Shown here: positions 26,815-35,985 of the stretch, one piece after another
Layout of the letters: every line of letters begins with the position of its first letter
Position numbering within the stretch: the stretch's first letter is position 1
Source: MFD04580-c1 sp963702995
GTDB lineage: Bacteria > Planctomycetota > Phycisphaerae > Tepidisphaerales > Tepidisphaeraceae
Length of the DNA: 64,000 nucleotides
Reading direction: 5' to 3'
NCBI GenBank assembly: GCA_963702995.1
Contig: OY969783.1
Location: 5,394,001 to 5,458,000, forward strand
The notes under the pieces: generated by a model
The model's database searches: none
What the model was told of the DNA's origin: nothing
Seen by the model: the letters and a program-made list of their open reading frames with translations, nothing else
Made by a program: the position numbers and the translations under genes

Positions 26815-28017
26815 ATGAAGTTTACTTCCAGATCACGGTGGTCGGGCTATGTCTTGGCGATGGCGATCGGGACCGCTGCCGGCATTCCCACGTTCGTGGC
26901 ATCCCCGGTCGTTCACGCGGCCGACGAGGAAAGGATCAATGTCGAGAAGCTTCCCGAAGCGGCTCGCGCAGCGCCGTTGGCCGAGACGAATGGTTCCCAC
27001 GAGGTGGAGTTCTATCGTCTGGGGAACAAGGAGTACTCCGCCCACTACACCAAGCCGTACCGGCTGCGCCTTGAGACCAAGGTGTCGGAGGCCGGGCAAA
27101 TCATTAGTCAAGCCGAGACCAAGCATCAGCCGGAGTTGAAGGGTGGCGCCGAGATGGAGTCGGCCCGCGCTCAGCTTGCGGCCGAGAACCAGGCGCGTCA
27201 GGCGGCGGTTGCTCGGGCCAATGACGTCGCGACGCGCGATCGCGTCGTCGTCGTCCCCGCTGTCCCCGCGACGGCCGTTCCGATGACCGGCGCTCAAGGC
27301 GACATCTACGACCGGTATGCCGACCGCGACGCGTACTATCGCGAGCATCAGGCGGAGCTCGAGCGGATGGAAGCTGAAGCCCGTCGAGACCGCATCGCCA
27401 ACGAAGACCCGCGCGACATCAGCCGCGAGTGGGACGCCCGCCGGATCTTCCCGGAGCCGACCGATCGCCTGCCGGGCAGTGTCGCTCGGACCTTCAACCA
27501 GGAAACGATCGGATGCCGCGACATCAACTACTATGAATATGTCGCTGGCGATCAGAGCTTCTACGCCGTCCACTACACGACCCCCGGCGGCCGCCGTACC
27601 GAGGCCCGAGTGGACGCCAACGGAAAGCTGTTGGGCAAGCTCGACCTGAATGACACTCAGGTTGCCCACTACCGCGAACGCGAGCGCGATCTTGGCTCGC
27701 ACTGGGCGGCTGAGGCTCGCCCCGCCGCGGCGGCGGAGCGTGGTCGCGTGCCCGCCGCCGCGGCGCCGACTGAGCAGCCAGTGAAGATCTCCGCCAACGA
27801 TGCGCCGCGGGCGATCCGCGACGCGGTGCGCAGCCAGGCGAAGTCGGAGAAGGACGTCGAGTATTACCGGAACTCAACGGCCGGCCGCTCGGGTGACGAT
27901 TACATCGTCGGCTTCACCGATCAGGCGGGTCGTCGTCTCCATCTCCGGATGCGGAGCGATGGGACGATCATCGAGCGGACGGAGCTGAAGGACGGCGTCG
28001 AGCGGCCTGTCCGTTAG
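26815..28017 (+). CDS. Secreted protein with PepSY/BLIP-like repeats
   Basis: A 400-residue exported protein with a signal peptide (residues 1-36, cleaved after VVHA). Three similar units of about 70 residues occur: VEKLPEAARAAPLAE...GQIISQAE, SVARTFNQETIG...DANGKLLGKLDL, and APRAIRDAVRSQAKS...RSDGTIIERTEL. Each has an amphipathic helix and a V-Y-sheet ending in G-x-I/L-x-x-x-x, the pattern of PepSY-like inhibitors/regulators. The middle (170-220) is a charged Arg/Glu-rich linker. The ATG at 26815 is preceded by AAGGAG; the upstream TTG is rejected. A terminator follows. No function is established. Confidence 0.55.
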   Translation: MKFTSRSRWSGYVLAMAIGTAAGIPTFVASPVVHAADEERINVEKLPEAARAAPLAETNGSHEVEFYRLGNKEYSAHYTKPYRLRLETKVSEAGQIISQAETKHQPELKGGAEMESARAQLAAENQARQAAVARANDVATRDRVVVVPAVPATAVPMTGAQGDIYDRYADRDAYYREHQAELERMEAEARRDRIANEDPRDISREWDARRIFPEPTDRLPGSVARTFNQETIGCRDINYYEYVAGDQSFYAVHYTTPGGRRTEARVDANGKLLGKLDLNDTQVAHYRERERDLGSHWAAEARPAAAAERGRVPAAAAPTEQPVKISANDAPRAIRDAVRSQAKSEKDVEYYRNSTAGRSGDDYIVGFTDQAGRRLHLRMRSDGTIIERTELKDGVERPVR

Positions 28018-28044
28018 AAGGACTCGGTCGATCTTTGTGAATAA

Positions 28045-28086
28045 AGCGGCGTCCGAAGGGCTTTCCTTCGGACGCCGCTCTCGTTC
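28045..28086. terminator. Strong hairpin terminator between convergent genes
   Basis: AGCGGCGTCCGAAGG pairs perfectly with CCTTCGGACGCCGCT across a 5-base loop (28045-28079), followed by CTCGTTCTT. It lies between the PepSY-like gene (+) and cimA (-), and can serve both. Confidence 0.8.
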
Positions 28087-28114
28087 TTCCTGGGCTTGTT
28101 GTCGGTACGGCGGA

Positions 28115-29731
28115 TCAGACCAGGATGGGCTTCTTCGCCTCGGCGGCTTCCTCAACCTGGATCAGGTGATACTCGTAAGCATCGACCAGCGCCTGCCAGC
28201 TCGCGTCGATCACGTTCCCGCTCACGCCGATTGTGCCGAAGATTTCCTTTGTCTCGTCCCCACGATCCCGGCGGCACTCGATGACGACCCGCACCTGGGC
28301 GGCCGTTTCGTCCTTGGAGTTAATGACGCGCACCTTATAGTCCGTGAGATGGACGTCGGCGATCGCCGGGTAGTGGTCCTTCAGCGCCTTGCGGAACGCG
28401 CTGTCGAGCGCGTTGACCGGGCCGTCCCCTTCGGCGACGCGGTGCTCCACCTGGTCGCCGACCCGCAGCTTGACCGTGGCCTCCGAGATCGGCTCGTTGT
28501 TGCTCGTCCGGAGGATCACCACACGGTAATGGTCGAGCTCGAAGAACTTCCGATAGCGGCCGATCTCTTTCCGCAGCAACAACTCGAAGCTTGCCTCGGC
28601 CGCCTCGAACTGGAACCCGGCGTTCTCGAGGTCCTGCACGCGCTCCAGCACCTTGCGGAGCGTCGCCTTGTCCGATTCGATATCGAACTTTTTCCCGGCC
28701 TTGGCGGCGATGTTGCTCGCGCCGGACATCTCGCTGATGAGCACCTTGCGGCTATTCCCGACGCTCTCCGGCGACACGTGCTCATAGGTGCTCGCGTCTT
28801 TTTGGACGGCATGGACGTGCATGCCCCCCTTGTGGGCGAAGGCGCTGCTGCCGACGTAGGGCTGGCCGGCGACGGGGTTGGTGTTCGCCGTCTCGTAGAC
28901 GAATCGGCTGGTCTCGGTCAGGCGGATGAGGCTCCCGCCGTCGAGGCAGTCGAAGTCGTACTTGAGGCGGAGGTTCGCGATCAACGGGATCAGGTCCATG
29001 TTCCCGCAGCGCTCGCCGACGCCGTTCATCGTCCCCTGCGCGTGCGACGCCCCGGCGCGGATGGCGGCCAGCGCGTTGGCCACCGCCAGGGCGGCGTCGT
29101 TGTGCGGATGGATGCCGATGGCGACGCTCGTCTCGCGCCCGACGGCCGCCACGGCGTCGGCGATCAGCTCGGGCATCGAACCGCCGTTGGTGTCGCAAAG
29201 GCACAGGACCGATGCGCCCGCCTCCTGCGCCGCCAGGAGCGTCTGGAGGGCATAGGCGGGGTTGGCCTTGTACGCGTCAAAGAAATGCTCGGCGTCGTAG
29301 ACGACCTGGCGGCCGCCGGAGCGGATGAATCGGACCGAGTCGCCGATCATCCTCAGGTTCTCTTCAGGGGTCACGTTCAGAACCGTCTTCACCTGGTATT
29401 CGCTGCTCTTGCCGACGAGCGTCACCACTGGCGTCTGCGCGTCCAGAAGGGCCTTCATGCCCGGGTCTTCTTCCGCTCGAACCCCGCGACGGCGGGTCAT
29501 GCCAAACGCGGCGACCTTGGCATGGCGGAGCTTCAGGTCGCGCACCTCGGTGAAGAAGGCCGCGTCCTTGGGGTTGGAGAGCGGGAACCCGCCCTCAATG
29601 TAATCGACGCCGAGTTCGTCCAGCTTCTGGGTAATCACCAGCTTGTCGTGGAGCGAGAGGTTGAAGCCTTCGCCCTGGGTGCCGTCGCGTAGGGTCGTGT
29701 CGTAGATCTCGATGCGTCGTTGGGTTGCCAT
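28115..29731 (-). CDS. cimA: Citramalate synthase
   Basis: A 538-residue enzyme of the isopropylmalate/homocitrate/citramalate synthase family. It condenses pyruvate with acetyl-CoA to citramalate, the first step of the threonine-independent isoleucine pathway. The metal and catalytic motifs are YDTTLRDGTQGEGFN, EGGFPLSNPKDAAFF, CDTNGG, GIHPHNDAALAVANA and GTMNGVGERCGN. The C-terminal 150 residues form the LeuA dimerisation/regulatory domain. The start at 29731 (MATQRRIEIYD) follows GGGAA; the longer ORF is rejected. The family subtype is judged from length and the GGFPxSNPKD motif, typical of CimA rather than LeuA. Confidence 0.9.
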   Translation of the reverse strand: MATQRRIEIYDTTLRDGTQGEGFNLSLHDKLVITQKLDELGVDYIEGGFPLSNPKDAAFFTEVRDLKLRHAKVAAFGMTRRRGVRAEEDPGMKALLDAQTPVVTLVGKSSEYQVKTVLNVTPEENLRMIGDSVRFIRSGGRQVVYDAEHFFDAYKANPAYALQTLLAAQEAGASVLCLCDTNGGSMPELIADAVAAVGRETSVAIGIHPHNDAALAVANALAAIRAGASHAQGTMNGVGERCGNMDLIPLIANLRLKYDFDCLDGGSLIRLTETSRFVYETANTNPVAGQPYVGSSAFAHKGGMHVHAVQKDASTYEHVSPESVGNSRKVLISEMSGASNIAAKAGKKFDIESDKATLRKVLERVQDLENAGFQFEAAEASFELLLRKEIGRYRKFFELDHYRVVILRTSNNEPISEATVKLRVGDQVEHRVAEGDGPVNALDSAFRKALKDHYPAIADVHLTDYKVRVINSKDETAAQVRVVIECRRDRGDETKEIFGTIGVSGNVIDASWQALVDAYEYHLIQVEEAAEAKKPILV

Positions 29732-30284
29732 ATTAAGTTCCCGCCGGCCCCGGAGGCCGCCGGCCCGGGCGACCATCACCCGAACCACCATGCCCGCTCG
29801 CGTGCCGGTCCCTCCAGAGACCGTTCCACTCCGTCTGAACAGTTCGGCCGCTATTTCGTCAATACGAAGGCCCTTGAAACGAAAACGCCCTGCCGGAGGG
29901 GCAGGGCTGCGTCATTCCAAGGTGAAAACGATCAGCCCTACCCGGTTATGGGGATGCGAATAATCGCGGCCGTGATGATCGTCGTTGAAGGCATCTCGAG
30001 GAGCATCATAGCCGTTGCCCCAAAAACGTCAATTGCCGGGAACGCGTCGCCAGACCGCGATGCCACACGCCGGGTGCGTCAACCTCTTCCTCTAAAAGTC
30101 GAACAAACTCCCCTGTTGATGCCTTTTCTTGGCGCTTCTTCCCTTGGCGTTCTTGGCGTCTTGGCGTTCATTTCAAATTCCTGTGAGGCGGAGTGAACGC
30201 TAAGACGCCAAGAACGCTAAAAGAAGAGCGCAAGAAAGACCGGAGCGGAGTGACGTCGGCTCACGGCTTGAGTACAACGATGCA
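29732..30284. other. Intergenic gap; upstream of cimA and of the hydrolase
   Basis: The gap contains a GCCAAGA-type inverted repeat (30128-30234, listed separately) and no gene I can support. Open frames have no recognisable domains. The promoters of cimA and of the hydrolase gene should lie here. Confidence 0.5.
30128..30234. repeat. CTTGGCG inverted repeat
   Basis: The left arm (30128-30170) is rich in CTTGGCG and ends GTCTTGGCGTTCA. The right arm (30194-30234) starts TGAACGCTAAGACGCCAAGA. Together they form an imperfect stem of about 40 bp with a short loop. It belongs to the family of CGCCAAGA repeats that occur in many bacterial intergenic regions. Confidence 0.7.
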
Positions 30285-33041
30285 ATGATTGAACGAGCGC
30301 GCACGATGGCGGTTGTCTGGCTGGCCGCGGCTTTTTTCGCAACATTGGCACACGCGGCCGACCTTGCGTCGCCCCAGGCGGCCGCCGAATCGCCTCTGGC
30401 CTGGCCGCCGATCACCACGACCGCCCGGCCGTGGGTCTACTGGTGGTGGATGGGCTCGGCCGTCAATGACGCCGACGTCTCCCGCGAGCTGGAGCGCTAT
30501 CATCAGGCCGGCCTGGGCGGCGCGCACATCATCCCCATCTACGGCGCCAAGGGTTACGAGGCCCAGTACATCGACTATCTCTCTCCGGCCTGGATGGCGG
30601 CGATGAGCCACGCCGTCACCGAGGCGCGCAAGCGTGGAATGGACATCGACATGACCACCGGCAGCGGCTGGTGCTTCGGCGGCCCCAACGTCCCTGAGGC
30701 CGAGGCGTCAATCAAGACGGCCACCAAGGCGACGGAGCTGGGCGCGGGGAAGCATTTCAACCAGAAGCTCGACCCTCAAACGCTGATTGCGGTCTTCGCG
30801 CTGTCAAAGTCGGGCTCAACGATCGACCTGACCGCGAAAGTGGAAGACGGCCGCATCGACTGGGCCGCCGACGGCGGGGGAGCAACGATGTATGTCGTCA
30901 CCCGCCGCGTCAGCAAGCAGGTGGTGAAGCGGCCGGCGCCGGGCGGGGAGGGGTTTATGCTGAACCCGTTCTACGGCGATTCGATGGCCCACTATCTCAA
31001 CCGTTTCTCCAAGGCGTTCGACGGCTACGAAGGAGCGAAGCCGCGAGCGATGTATCACGATTCGTACGAGTATGTCTGCGACTGGTCGCCCGATCTCCTG
31101 GAGGAGTTCGCCTCGCGCCGTGGCTACGACCTGAAGCCCCACCTGCCGCGGCTTTTCGGCCCGACGGCCGCGGGAGGGGCCGACGCGGCCCGTCTCAAGT
31201 GCGACTATCGCGAGACGCTGTCCGACCTGATGGTCGAACATTTCGCGCCAACGTGGGTCAAATGGTCGCACGGCCACGGCTTTGACACCCGGTATCAGGC
31301 GCACGGCTCGCCCGGCAACCTGCTCGACCTTTACGCCCTGGCCGACATGCCCGAGACGGAGATGTTCCAGAAGGACCGGGACCCGCTGGTGACGAAGTTC
31401 GCGTCATCGGCCGCCCATGTCGCCGGGCGCCCCCTGGTCTGCTCGGAGACGGGCACCTGGCTGGCCGAGCATTTCACCGAAACACTCGGTGAGATGAAGG
31501 GCCTGGTGGACGAGTTCTTCGCGTCCGGCATCAATCACATTTTCTATCACGGCTGCTGCTACTCGCCCGACGACGCCGCCTGGCCCGGATGGTGTTTCTA
31601 CGCTTCGACGGAGATGAACCCCCGCAACTCGATTTGGCACGACGCCTCGTCGCTCAACGCGTACGCCTCGCGCTGCCAGTCGATCCTTCAAGCAGGGCGG
31701 CCGGACAACGACATCCTCCTCTATTGGCCAATCCACGACTTCTGGCAGAGCCCGGACGGGCTCGTGCGACAATTGACGGTGCATGCCAACGAATGGCTCG
31801 GCGATCAGCCCATCGGCCGAGCCGCCAAGGAACTGTGGGAGCACGGCTACACATTCGACTATGTCTCGGGCCGACAATTGGGCGTGGCCACGGCGAAAGA
31901 GGGGGATATCGTCCTCCCCGGCGGCGGGTATCGGGCGATCGTTGTGCCGCGGGCCGAATATGTTCCAGTCGCGGTGATGGAAAAGGTGGTGTCCCTGGCG
32001 GAAGGGGGCGCGACCATTCTTTTCGAAGGGCGACTGCCGGCCGATGTCCCCGGCCTGGGGGATCTGGCGGCGCGGCGAACCGCGTTTCACAAGGTGGCCG
32101 ACCGAATCCGCCTCAACGGCAAAGAGTCGGACGCCGTGCGAACGGCAAGGGTGGGGTCGGGTCGGGTTTTGGTCGGGGATCTTCGGCAATTGCTCGTGGC
32201 GGCCGACTTGCCGCGGGAGGCGCTGGCGGATCACCCGGGTCTGCTCTTCACCCGCCGCGCCCACGAGCAGGGGCGGCATTACTTTGTAGCCAACCACGGC
32301 GACAAAGCGGTTGACGGGTGGGTCACGCTTGCGACGCCAGCGGAGTCGGTCGCGATCATGAGCCCGATGACGGGCGTGGTCGGCGTTGCTCGGGTGAAGC
32401 AGGTCACGCGGGGGCGGCCGCAGGTTTATCTGCAACTGCGGCCGGGGGAGTCACTGCTCCTCCGCACGTTCACCGATCGAAAGATCGAAGGCCCCGCATG
32501 GCGCTACGAAGAAGCCGACGGCCGCCCGACCGAGATCACCGGCACATGGCTCATCACCCCGGTCACTGGCGGCCCGCAACTTCCCGGAGCGGTAATGGCG
32601 AGCAAGCTCAAATCGTGGACCGAGTTCTCTGACGTTGAATACAAGCGATTCGCCGGATCGGTCGTCTACTCGATCCATTTTGACGCCCCGCCCACCGGCG
32701 ATGCCGCCGGCCGCTGGAGCATCAACCTGGGGGCGGTTTGTCAAAGCGCGCGAACGCGCCTCAACGAGAAGGACGTGGGCACCGTCTTCGCCGCGCCGTT
32801 CCGCGTCCTGGTCGATGGGCTGAAGGAGAAGGACAACGTGCTGGAGCTCGAGGTGACCAACGTCTCGGCGAACCGTATCGCCGACATGGACCGCCGCGGC
32901 GAGAAATGGAAGTATTTCCGCGACATTAACGTCGTGGGCCTCGACTACAAGCCGCTCGACGCCTCCGGCTGGCCCGCCCACGACTCCGGCCTCCTCGGCC
33001 CCGTCACCCTTCGGCCCGTCGGCGAGATGAAACCCGATTGA
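30285..33041 (+). CDS. Glycoside hydrolase, GH106-like (alpha-L-rhamnosidase family)
   Basis: This 918-residue exported enzyme has a signal peptide (AVVWLAAAFFATLAHA) and a family segment RPWVYWWWMGSAVNDADVSR followed by YHQAGLGGAHIIPIYGAKGYE. The acidic residues of the barrel (AMYHDSYEYVCDWSPDLLEEF and SETGTWLAEHFTETLGEMKG) are plausible active-site elements. The C-terminal domain is a carbohydrate-binding-like sandwich (WSINLGAVCQSARTRLNEKDV). It would remove rhamnose from pectin-like or other polysaccharides outside the cytoplasm. The start could equally be Met at 30306. Assignment to GH106 is by overall similarity; activity is not certain. Confidence 0.75.
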   Translation: MIERARTMAVVWLAAAFFATLAHAADLASPQAAAESPLAWPPITTTARPWVYWWWMGSAVNDADVSRELERYHQAGLGGAHIIPIYGAKGYEAQYIDYLSPAWMAAMSHAVTEARKRGMDIDMTTGSGWCFGGPNVPEAEASIKTATKATELGAGKHFNQKLDPQTLIAVFALSKSGSTIDLTAKVEDGRIDWAADGGGATMYVVTRRVSKQVVKRPAPGGEGFMLNPFYGDSMAHYLNRFSKAFDGYEGAKPRAMYHDSYEYVCDWSPDLLEEFASRRGYDLKPHLPRLFGPTAAGGADAARLKCDYRETLSDLMVEHFAPTWVKWSHGHGFDTRYQAHGSPGNLLDLYALADMPETEMFQKDRDPLVTKFASSAAHVAGRPLVCSETGTWLAEHFTETLGEMKGLVDEFFASGINHIFYHGCCYSPDDAAWPGWCFYASTEMNPRNSIWHDASSLNAYASRCQSILQAGRPDNDILLYWPIHDFWQSPDGLVRQLTVHANEWLGDQPIGRAAKELWEHGYTFDYVSGRQLGVATAKEGDIVLPGGGYRAIVVPRAEYVPVAVMEKVVSLAEGGATILFEGRLPADVPGLGDLAARRTAFHKVADRIRLNGKESDAVRTARVGSGRVLVGDLRQLLVAADLPREALADHPGLLFTRRAHEQGRHYFVANHGDKAVDGWVTLATPAESVAIMSPMTGVVGVARVKQVTRGRPQVYLQLRPGESLLLRTFTDRKIEGPAWRYEEADGRPTEITGTWLITPVTGGPQLPGAVMASKLKSWTEFSDVEYKRFAGSVVYSIHFDAPPTGDAAGRWSINLGAVCQSARTRLNEKDVGTVFAAPFRVLVDGLKEKDNVLELEVTNVSANRIADMDRRGEKWKYFRDINVVGLDYKPLDASGWPAHDSGLLGPVTLRPVGEMKPD

Positions 33042-33129
33042 TCCACGACGGCCCTTCTTCTGCTTTCTTCTTCATCCGTGTTCATCTTGTTTTCATCTGT
33101 GGCAGAACGCCCTTTCTTGCCTTCGATCC

Positions 33130-33774
33130 ATGACCTGGGATTTCTCGACGCTTGCCGATCATCTCGAGGCGGCCGTGCGGCAGGCCGAGGCCGAGCTTCG
33201 GCTGGAGCAGGCGGTTTACGGGTTGGACACGCGGGACGAACTGTCGCTTCAGGCGCTCCTGGCGTCGCGGCTGGCCGCGTTCTATTCGGTCGCGCGCGAG
33301 GTGCACTACCCGTCCAGCTTCGGCCGAAAGCTGACCCACCGCCAGCGGTGCGACCTGGTGCTCACGCCGTTGGGAAAGCCGCTGCGGCTCGACCGGGCCG
33401 CGCCAACGCTTTTCGACCCTCCGCCCGAAGCGTACGCCTCGGCCGAAGCCGCGCTTTGGCTCGAAGTGAAAGTCGCCCACCAGTTCCGCGAAGGAGGCGC
33501 GCCGCACGGCCGCTACGGCGCCCAGTGGCGACAGGCGGTCGTGAAGGACCTTCAGAAGATGGAGGCCGAGCCACTGATCCGCGCCGCGGGGCTGGTGCTG
33601 GTCGTCTTCAACGAGTCGCACGAGGTGCTGGCGAAGGACTTGGAACTGTTCGAGGACGTCTTGGCAATCAAAGAGGTCCTTGCGGGCTTCCGTCAGGTGC
33701 GGAGCGTCCCGATCATCGAGCGGATCGGGCACCGGCTCTGCACCCTCGCCGTATGGCCGACGCTGCAACGGTGA
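33130..33774 (+). CDS. Conserved hypothetical protein, possible PD-(D/E)XK nuclease-like fold
   Basis: A 214-residue soluble protein. The pairing of RCDLVLTPLGKP with ALWLEVKVAHQF gives the D-(x)-ExK arrangement of PD-(D/E)XK nucleases; the N-terminal helix and the HYPSSFGRKLTH segment precede it. The later part (PIIERIGHRLCTLAVWP) is also conserved-looking. I do not recognise a named family. The ATG is at 33130 in a short gap after the GH106 gene; no ribosome-binding motif is striking. A nuclease role is an inference. Confidence 0.5.
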   Translation: MTWDFSTLADHLEAAVRQAEAELRLEQAVYGLDTRDELSLQALLASRLAAFYSVAREVHYPSSFGRKLTHRQRCDLVLTPLGKPLRLDRAAPTLFDPPPEAYASAEAALWLEVKVAHQFREGGAPHGRYGAQWRQAVVKDLQKMEAEPLIRAAGLVLVVFNESHEVLAKDLELFEDVLAIKEVLAGFRQVRSVPIIERIGHRLCTLAVWPTLQR

Positions 33775-33952
33775 CCGGACCGTCGGTAAGGCAACGGCAC
33801 ATTCTTTGCTGCCTACAGAACATGCTAAAGCCGGACGACAGCCGCGTGGCTGCTCACCGTTGAATGGCCTCAGTTGGCCTTAAGTCGCAGGCCGCGCCGC
33901 TCGGATGGTGATTTTTGTTTCGGCCGACGCCGCAGTTGAAAGGAGACCGGTC

Positions 33953-34135
33953 ATGCTTTCGCTCGCAATCATCTTCTTCGTCATTGCATTGGTGGCCTAC
34001 ATGTTCGGCGCCCGTGGAATGGCCGGCATGAGCGCCGGGATCGGTCAGACGCTGCTGTTCATCTTCCTCATCCTCGCCGTGCTCTCCATCGTGGCGGGGC
34101 TCATCAGCGGCAACGGTCTGCATCTTGGGTTCTGA
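33953..34135 (+). CDS. DUF1328 small membrane protein
   Basis: A 60-residue protein made of two hydrophobic helices: LAIIFFVIALVAYMFGARG and GQTLLFIFLILAVLSIVAGL, ending in a short polar tail. This is the DUF1328 (YtjA-like) pattern; members sit in the inner membrane and are often stress-associated, but none has a known activity. The ATG at 33953 is preceded by AAAGGAG at good spacing, so the longer reading from 33905 is rejected. It is a single gene. Confidence 0.88.
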   Translation: MLSLAIIFFVIALVAYMFGARGMAGMSAGIGQTLLFIFLILAVLSIVAGLISGNGLHLGF

Positions 34136-34330
34136 TTCGACGGTAGCGGAGGGGAGGCTTTATAACTGCGGGCGATCGCTTGAAGCGGCGACGCCCGTTG
34201 CTCGGTCAGCCGCGAGACCAAGGTGCCGCCGGTGCCCTCACCCGCGGTGTCACCGCGGAGCAAGTGCTCGTCATGAAGAGCCCAGACGCTCAACCGCGAT
34301 TCTGCATTTAACGTTTACCGAGAGAAGCAG

Positions 34331-34363
34331 AAGAGCCCGGACGGGTCAGCCGTCCGGGCTCTT
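34331..34363. terminator. Hairpin terminator before the aminotransferase
   Basis: AAGAGCCCGGACGG pairs perfectly with CCGTCCGGGCTCTT over a 5-base loop. It lies between the DUF1328 gene (+) and the aminotransferase (-) and could serve either. Confidence 0.75.
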
Positions 34364-34386
34364 CCGCCTATTGGGTCCGCATTGAA

Positions 34387-35505
34387 TTAGACCAGCCCGC
34401 TCAGCACCTTGCACCCTTCGGCCAACTTTTCGTCCGGTGTCGCATAGCTGATCCGGAAATGTGTATCCCGCTCGGAGAAGACATTCCCCGGGATGACGAG
34501 CACGTTGTTATCGATCGCGCGGGCGACGAAGTCGGTCGCTGTCGCGCCGGCCGGCGCCTTAGGGAAGATGTAGAACGCTCCTTCCGGCTTCACGATCTCG
34601 AACTTCTCTTTAAGCCCCGTGACCACCAGATCGCGCTTCCGCCGATAACCGGCCACAGCGTCGGACATCGGCACGTCCAGTGCCGCCAAAGCGGCGTACT
34701 GAAGCGGCGACGGCGCACAAACGAATGTGTATTGCTGGAGCTTCGTCATCTGCGAAATGACCGGCTCGGGGCCGGCGGCATACCCAAGCCGCCAGCCGGT
34801 CATCGCATGGCTTTTCGAAAAGCCGCGGAGGATCACCGTGTTTGCGTACGTCTGGGCGGCCGACGGGAGCCCCCGGGGCAGGTCGTACAGAAAGGGCTCG
34901 TAGATCTCGTCGGAAACGATCAGCAGGCCGTGGCGCGTCGCGATATCAACGGCCGCCCGAACCTCGGCCGCGTTCATAACCACGCCGGTCGGGTTGCTGG
35001 GGCTGTTGAGGATGAGCAGCTTTGTGCGCGGCGTGATCGCCGCTTCCACCCGATCCGCCCGGAAACGGAAATCGGGGTAGCTGTCAACGGCGACCGGCTT
35101 GCCGCCGGCCATCGTCATCAGGTGCTTGTACATGACGAAATACGGATCGAGGAAGATCGCCTCGTCGCCCGGATCGATCGTCGCCATGATGACCAGGAAT
35201 AGCCCGCCGGAAACGCCGCTGGTGATCAGCACCTCCCCCACATCTCGGCCCATCTCGGTGGAGAGGCCCGCCCGGAGTCGTTCACGGAGCGGGGCGATGC
35301 CCTGGGTTTGGGTATAGCGGTTGTGGCCGGCGCGGATGGCGGCCGCGGCGGCCTCTTTCACGTCGGCCGGGACGTCGAAGTCGGGCAGCCCGATCGAAAA
35401 GTTGATCGGGTCTTTCATCTTCGCCGCGAGGTCGAACACTTTGCGAATCCCCGAAGCGTCAACGCCATGGGCTCTGCGGGAGATGAGGTCGGCCGGGTCG
35501 CGCAT
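34387..35505 (-). CDS. Pyridoxal-phosphate-dependent aminotransferase, class I/II
   Basis: A 372-residue AspC-like aminotransferase (fold type I) that uses PLP to move amino groups between an amino acid and an oxo acid. Family marks are INFSIGLPDFDVP, NRYTQTQGIAPLRERL, LNSPSNPTGVVM, the DEIYEPF loop, and the PLP lysine in RGFSKSHAMTGWRLGY. The C-terminal arginine in THFRISYATP binds the substrate carboxylate. The start at 35505 follows GGAGGG; the earlier Met at 35538 is not used. The substrate (aspartate, alanine or aromatic) cannot be told from sequence. It has no obvious operon partners. Confidence 0.9.
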   Translation of the reverse strand: MRDPADLISRRAHGVDASGIRKVFDLAAKMKDPINFSIGLPDFDVPADVKEAAAAAIRAGHNRYTQTQGIAPLRERLRAGLSTEMGRDVGEVLITSGVSGGLFLVIMATIDPGDEAIFLDPYFVMYKHLMTMAGGKPVAVDSYPDFRFRADRVEAAITPRTKLLILNSPSNPTGVVMNAAEVRAAVDIATRHGLLIVSDEIYEPFLYDLPRGLPSAAQTYANTVILRGFSKSHAMTGWRLGYAAGPEPVISQMTKLQQYTFVCAPSPLQYAALAALDVPMSDAVAGYRRKRDLVVTGLKEKFEIVKPEGAFYIFPKAPAGATATDFVARAIDNNVLVIPGNVFSERDTHFRISYATPDEKLAEGCKVLSGLV

Positions 35506-35631
35506 AAGGCCCTCCAGGCACAAATAGGACGGAGGCACGAGCCGCCCTGAAGGCTCAGGGCCTGTTCGTGCCTCCGGATGAATCGGTCAAACCGGCCCAG
35601 CGTCAAAAGAGACGGCGGGCGACCGGGTCGA

Positions 35632-35985
35632 TTACTTCTTCTTCGCGGCCGGTGCGGCGCCCTTGGCGGCCGGGGCTGCGCCCTTGGCCGCGGCGGCACC
35701 CTTGGCGGCCGGAGCGGCAGCGCCTTTCCCGGCGGCGGCGCCCTTGGCCGCGCCAGCCCCCTTGGCGCCGGCGGCCGGGGCAGCCCCGTCGGCGGCGGCC
35801 TCTTCCTTCGCCGGCTTGGCGGCCAAGGCCATCTTCCGGTGCCCGACCTTGGGCAGCCCGAACACGCTCTTCGCCTCGGTCCAGCGCTCTTCGTCCTTCA
35901 ACTGGAGCAGGCGCTCGTAGCGGTTGAGAACGTTGCGATGACGTACCAGCGAGCTGGCGCTCTTCAGACTTGGGTCCATTGACAT
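35632..35985 (-). CDS. PVC-type small basic protein with Ala/Lys-rich tail
   Basis: A 117-residue protein whose first 50 residues, MSMDPSLKSASSLVRHRNVL onward to AKSVFGLPKV, match the small basic protein family found in Verrucomicrobia, Chlamydiae and Planctomycetes; its role is unknown but a ribosome- or nucleic-acid-related role is often suspected. The second half is an unusual extension of repeated AAKGAA/APAAKG units ending AAKKK, like the tails of histone H1-like proteins. The start at 35985 follows GAGGT. The family assignment rests on N-terminal similarity. Confidence 0.75.
   Translation of the reverse strand: MSMDPSLKSASSLVRHRNVLNRYERLLQLKDEERWTEAKSVFGLPKVGHRKMALAAKPAKEEAAADGAAPAAGAKGAGAAKGAAAGKGAAAPAAKGAAAAKGAAPAAKGAAPAAKKK

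Noticed and set aside
28037..29692. 551-aa frame on the + strand opposite cimA
   Set aside because: Antisense shadow typical of GC-rich genes; the minus-strand CimA is clear.
29720..30196. 158-aa open frame between cimA and the GH106 gene
   Set aside because: It overlaps the cimA start region and a repeat, has no ribosome-binding site, and its translation has no recognisable domain and ends in repeat text.
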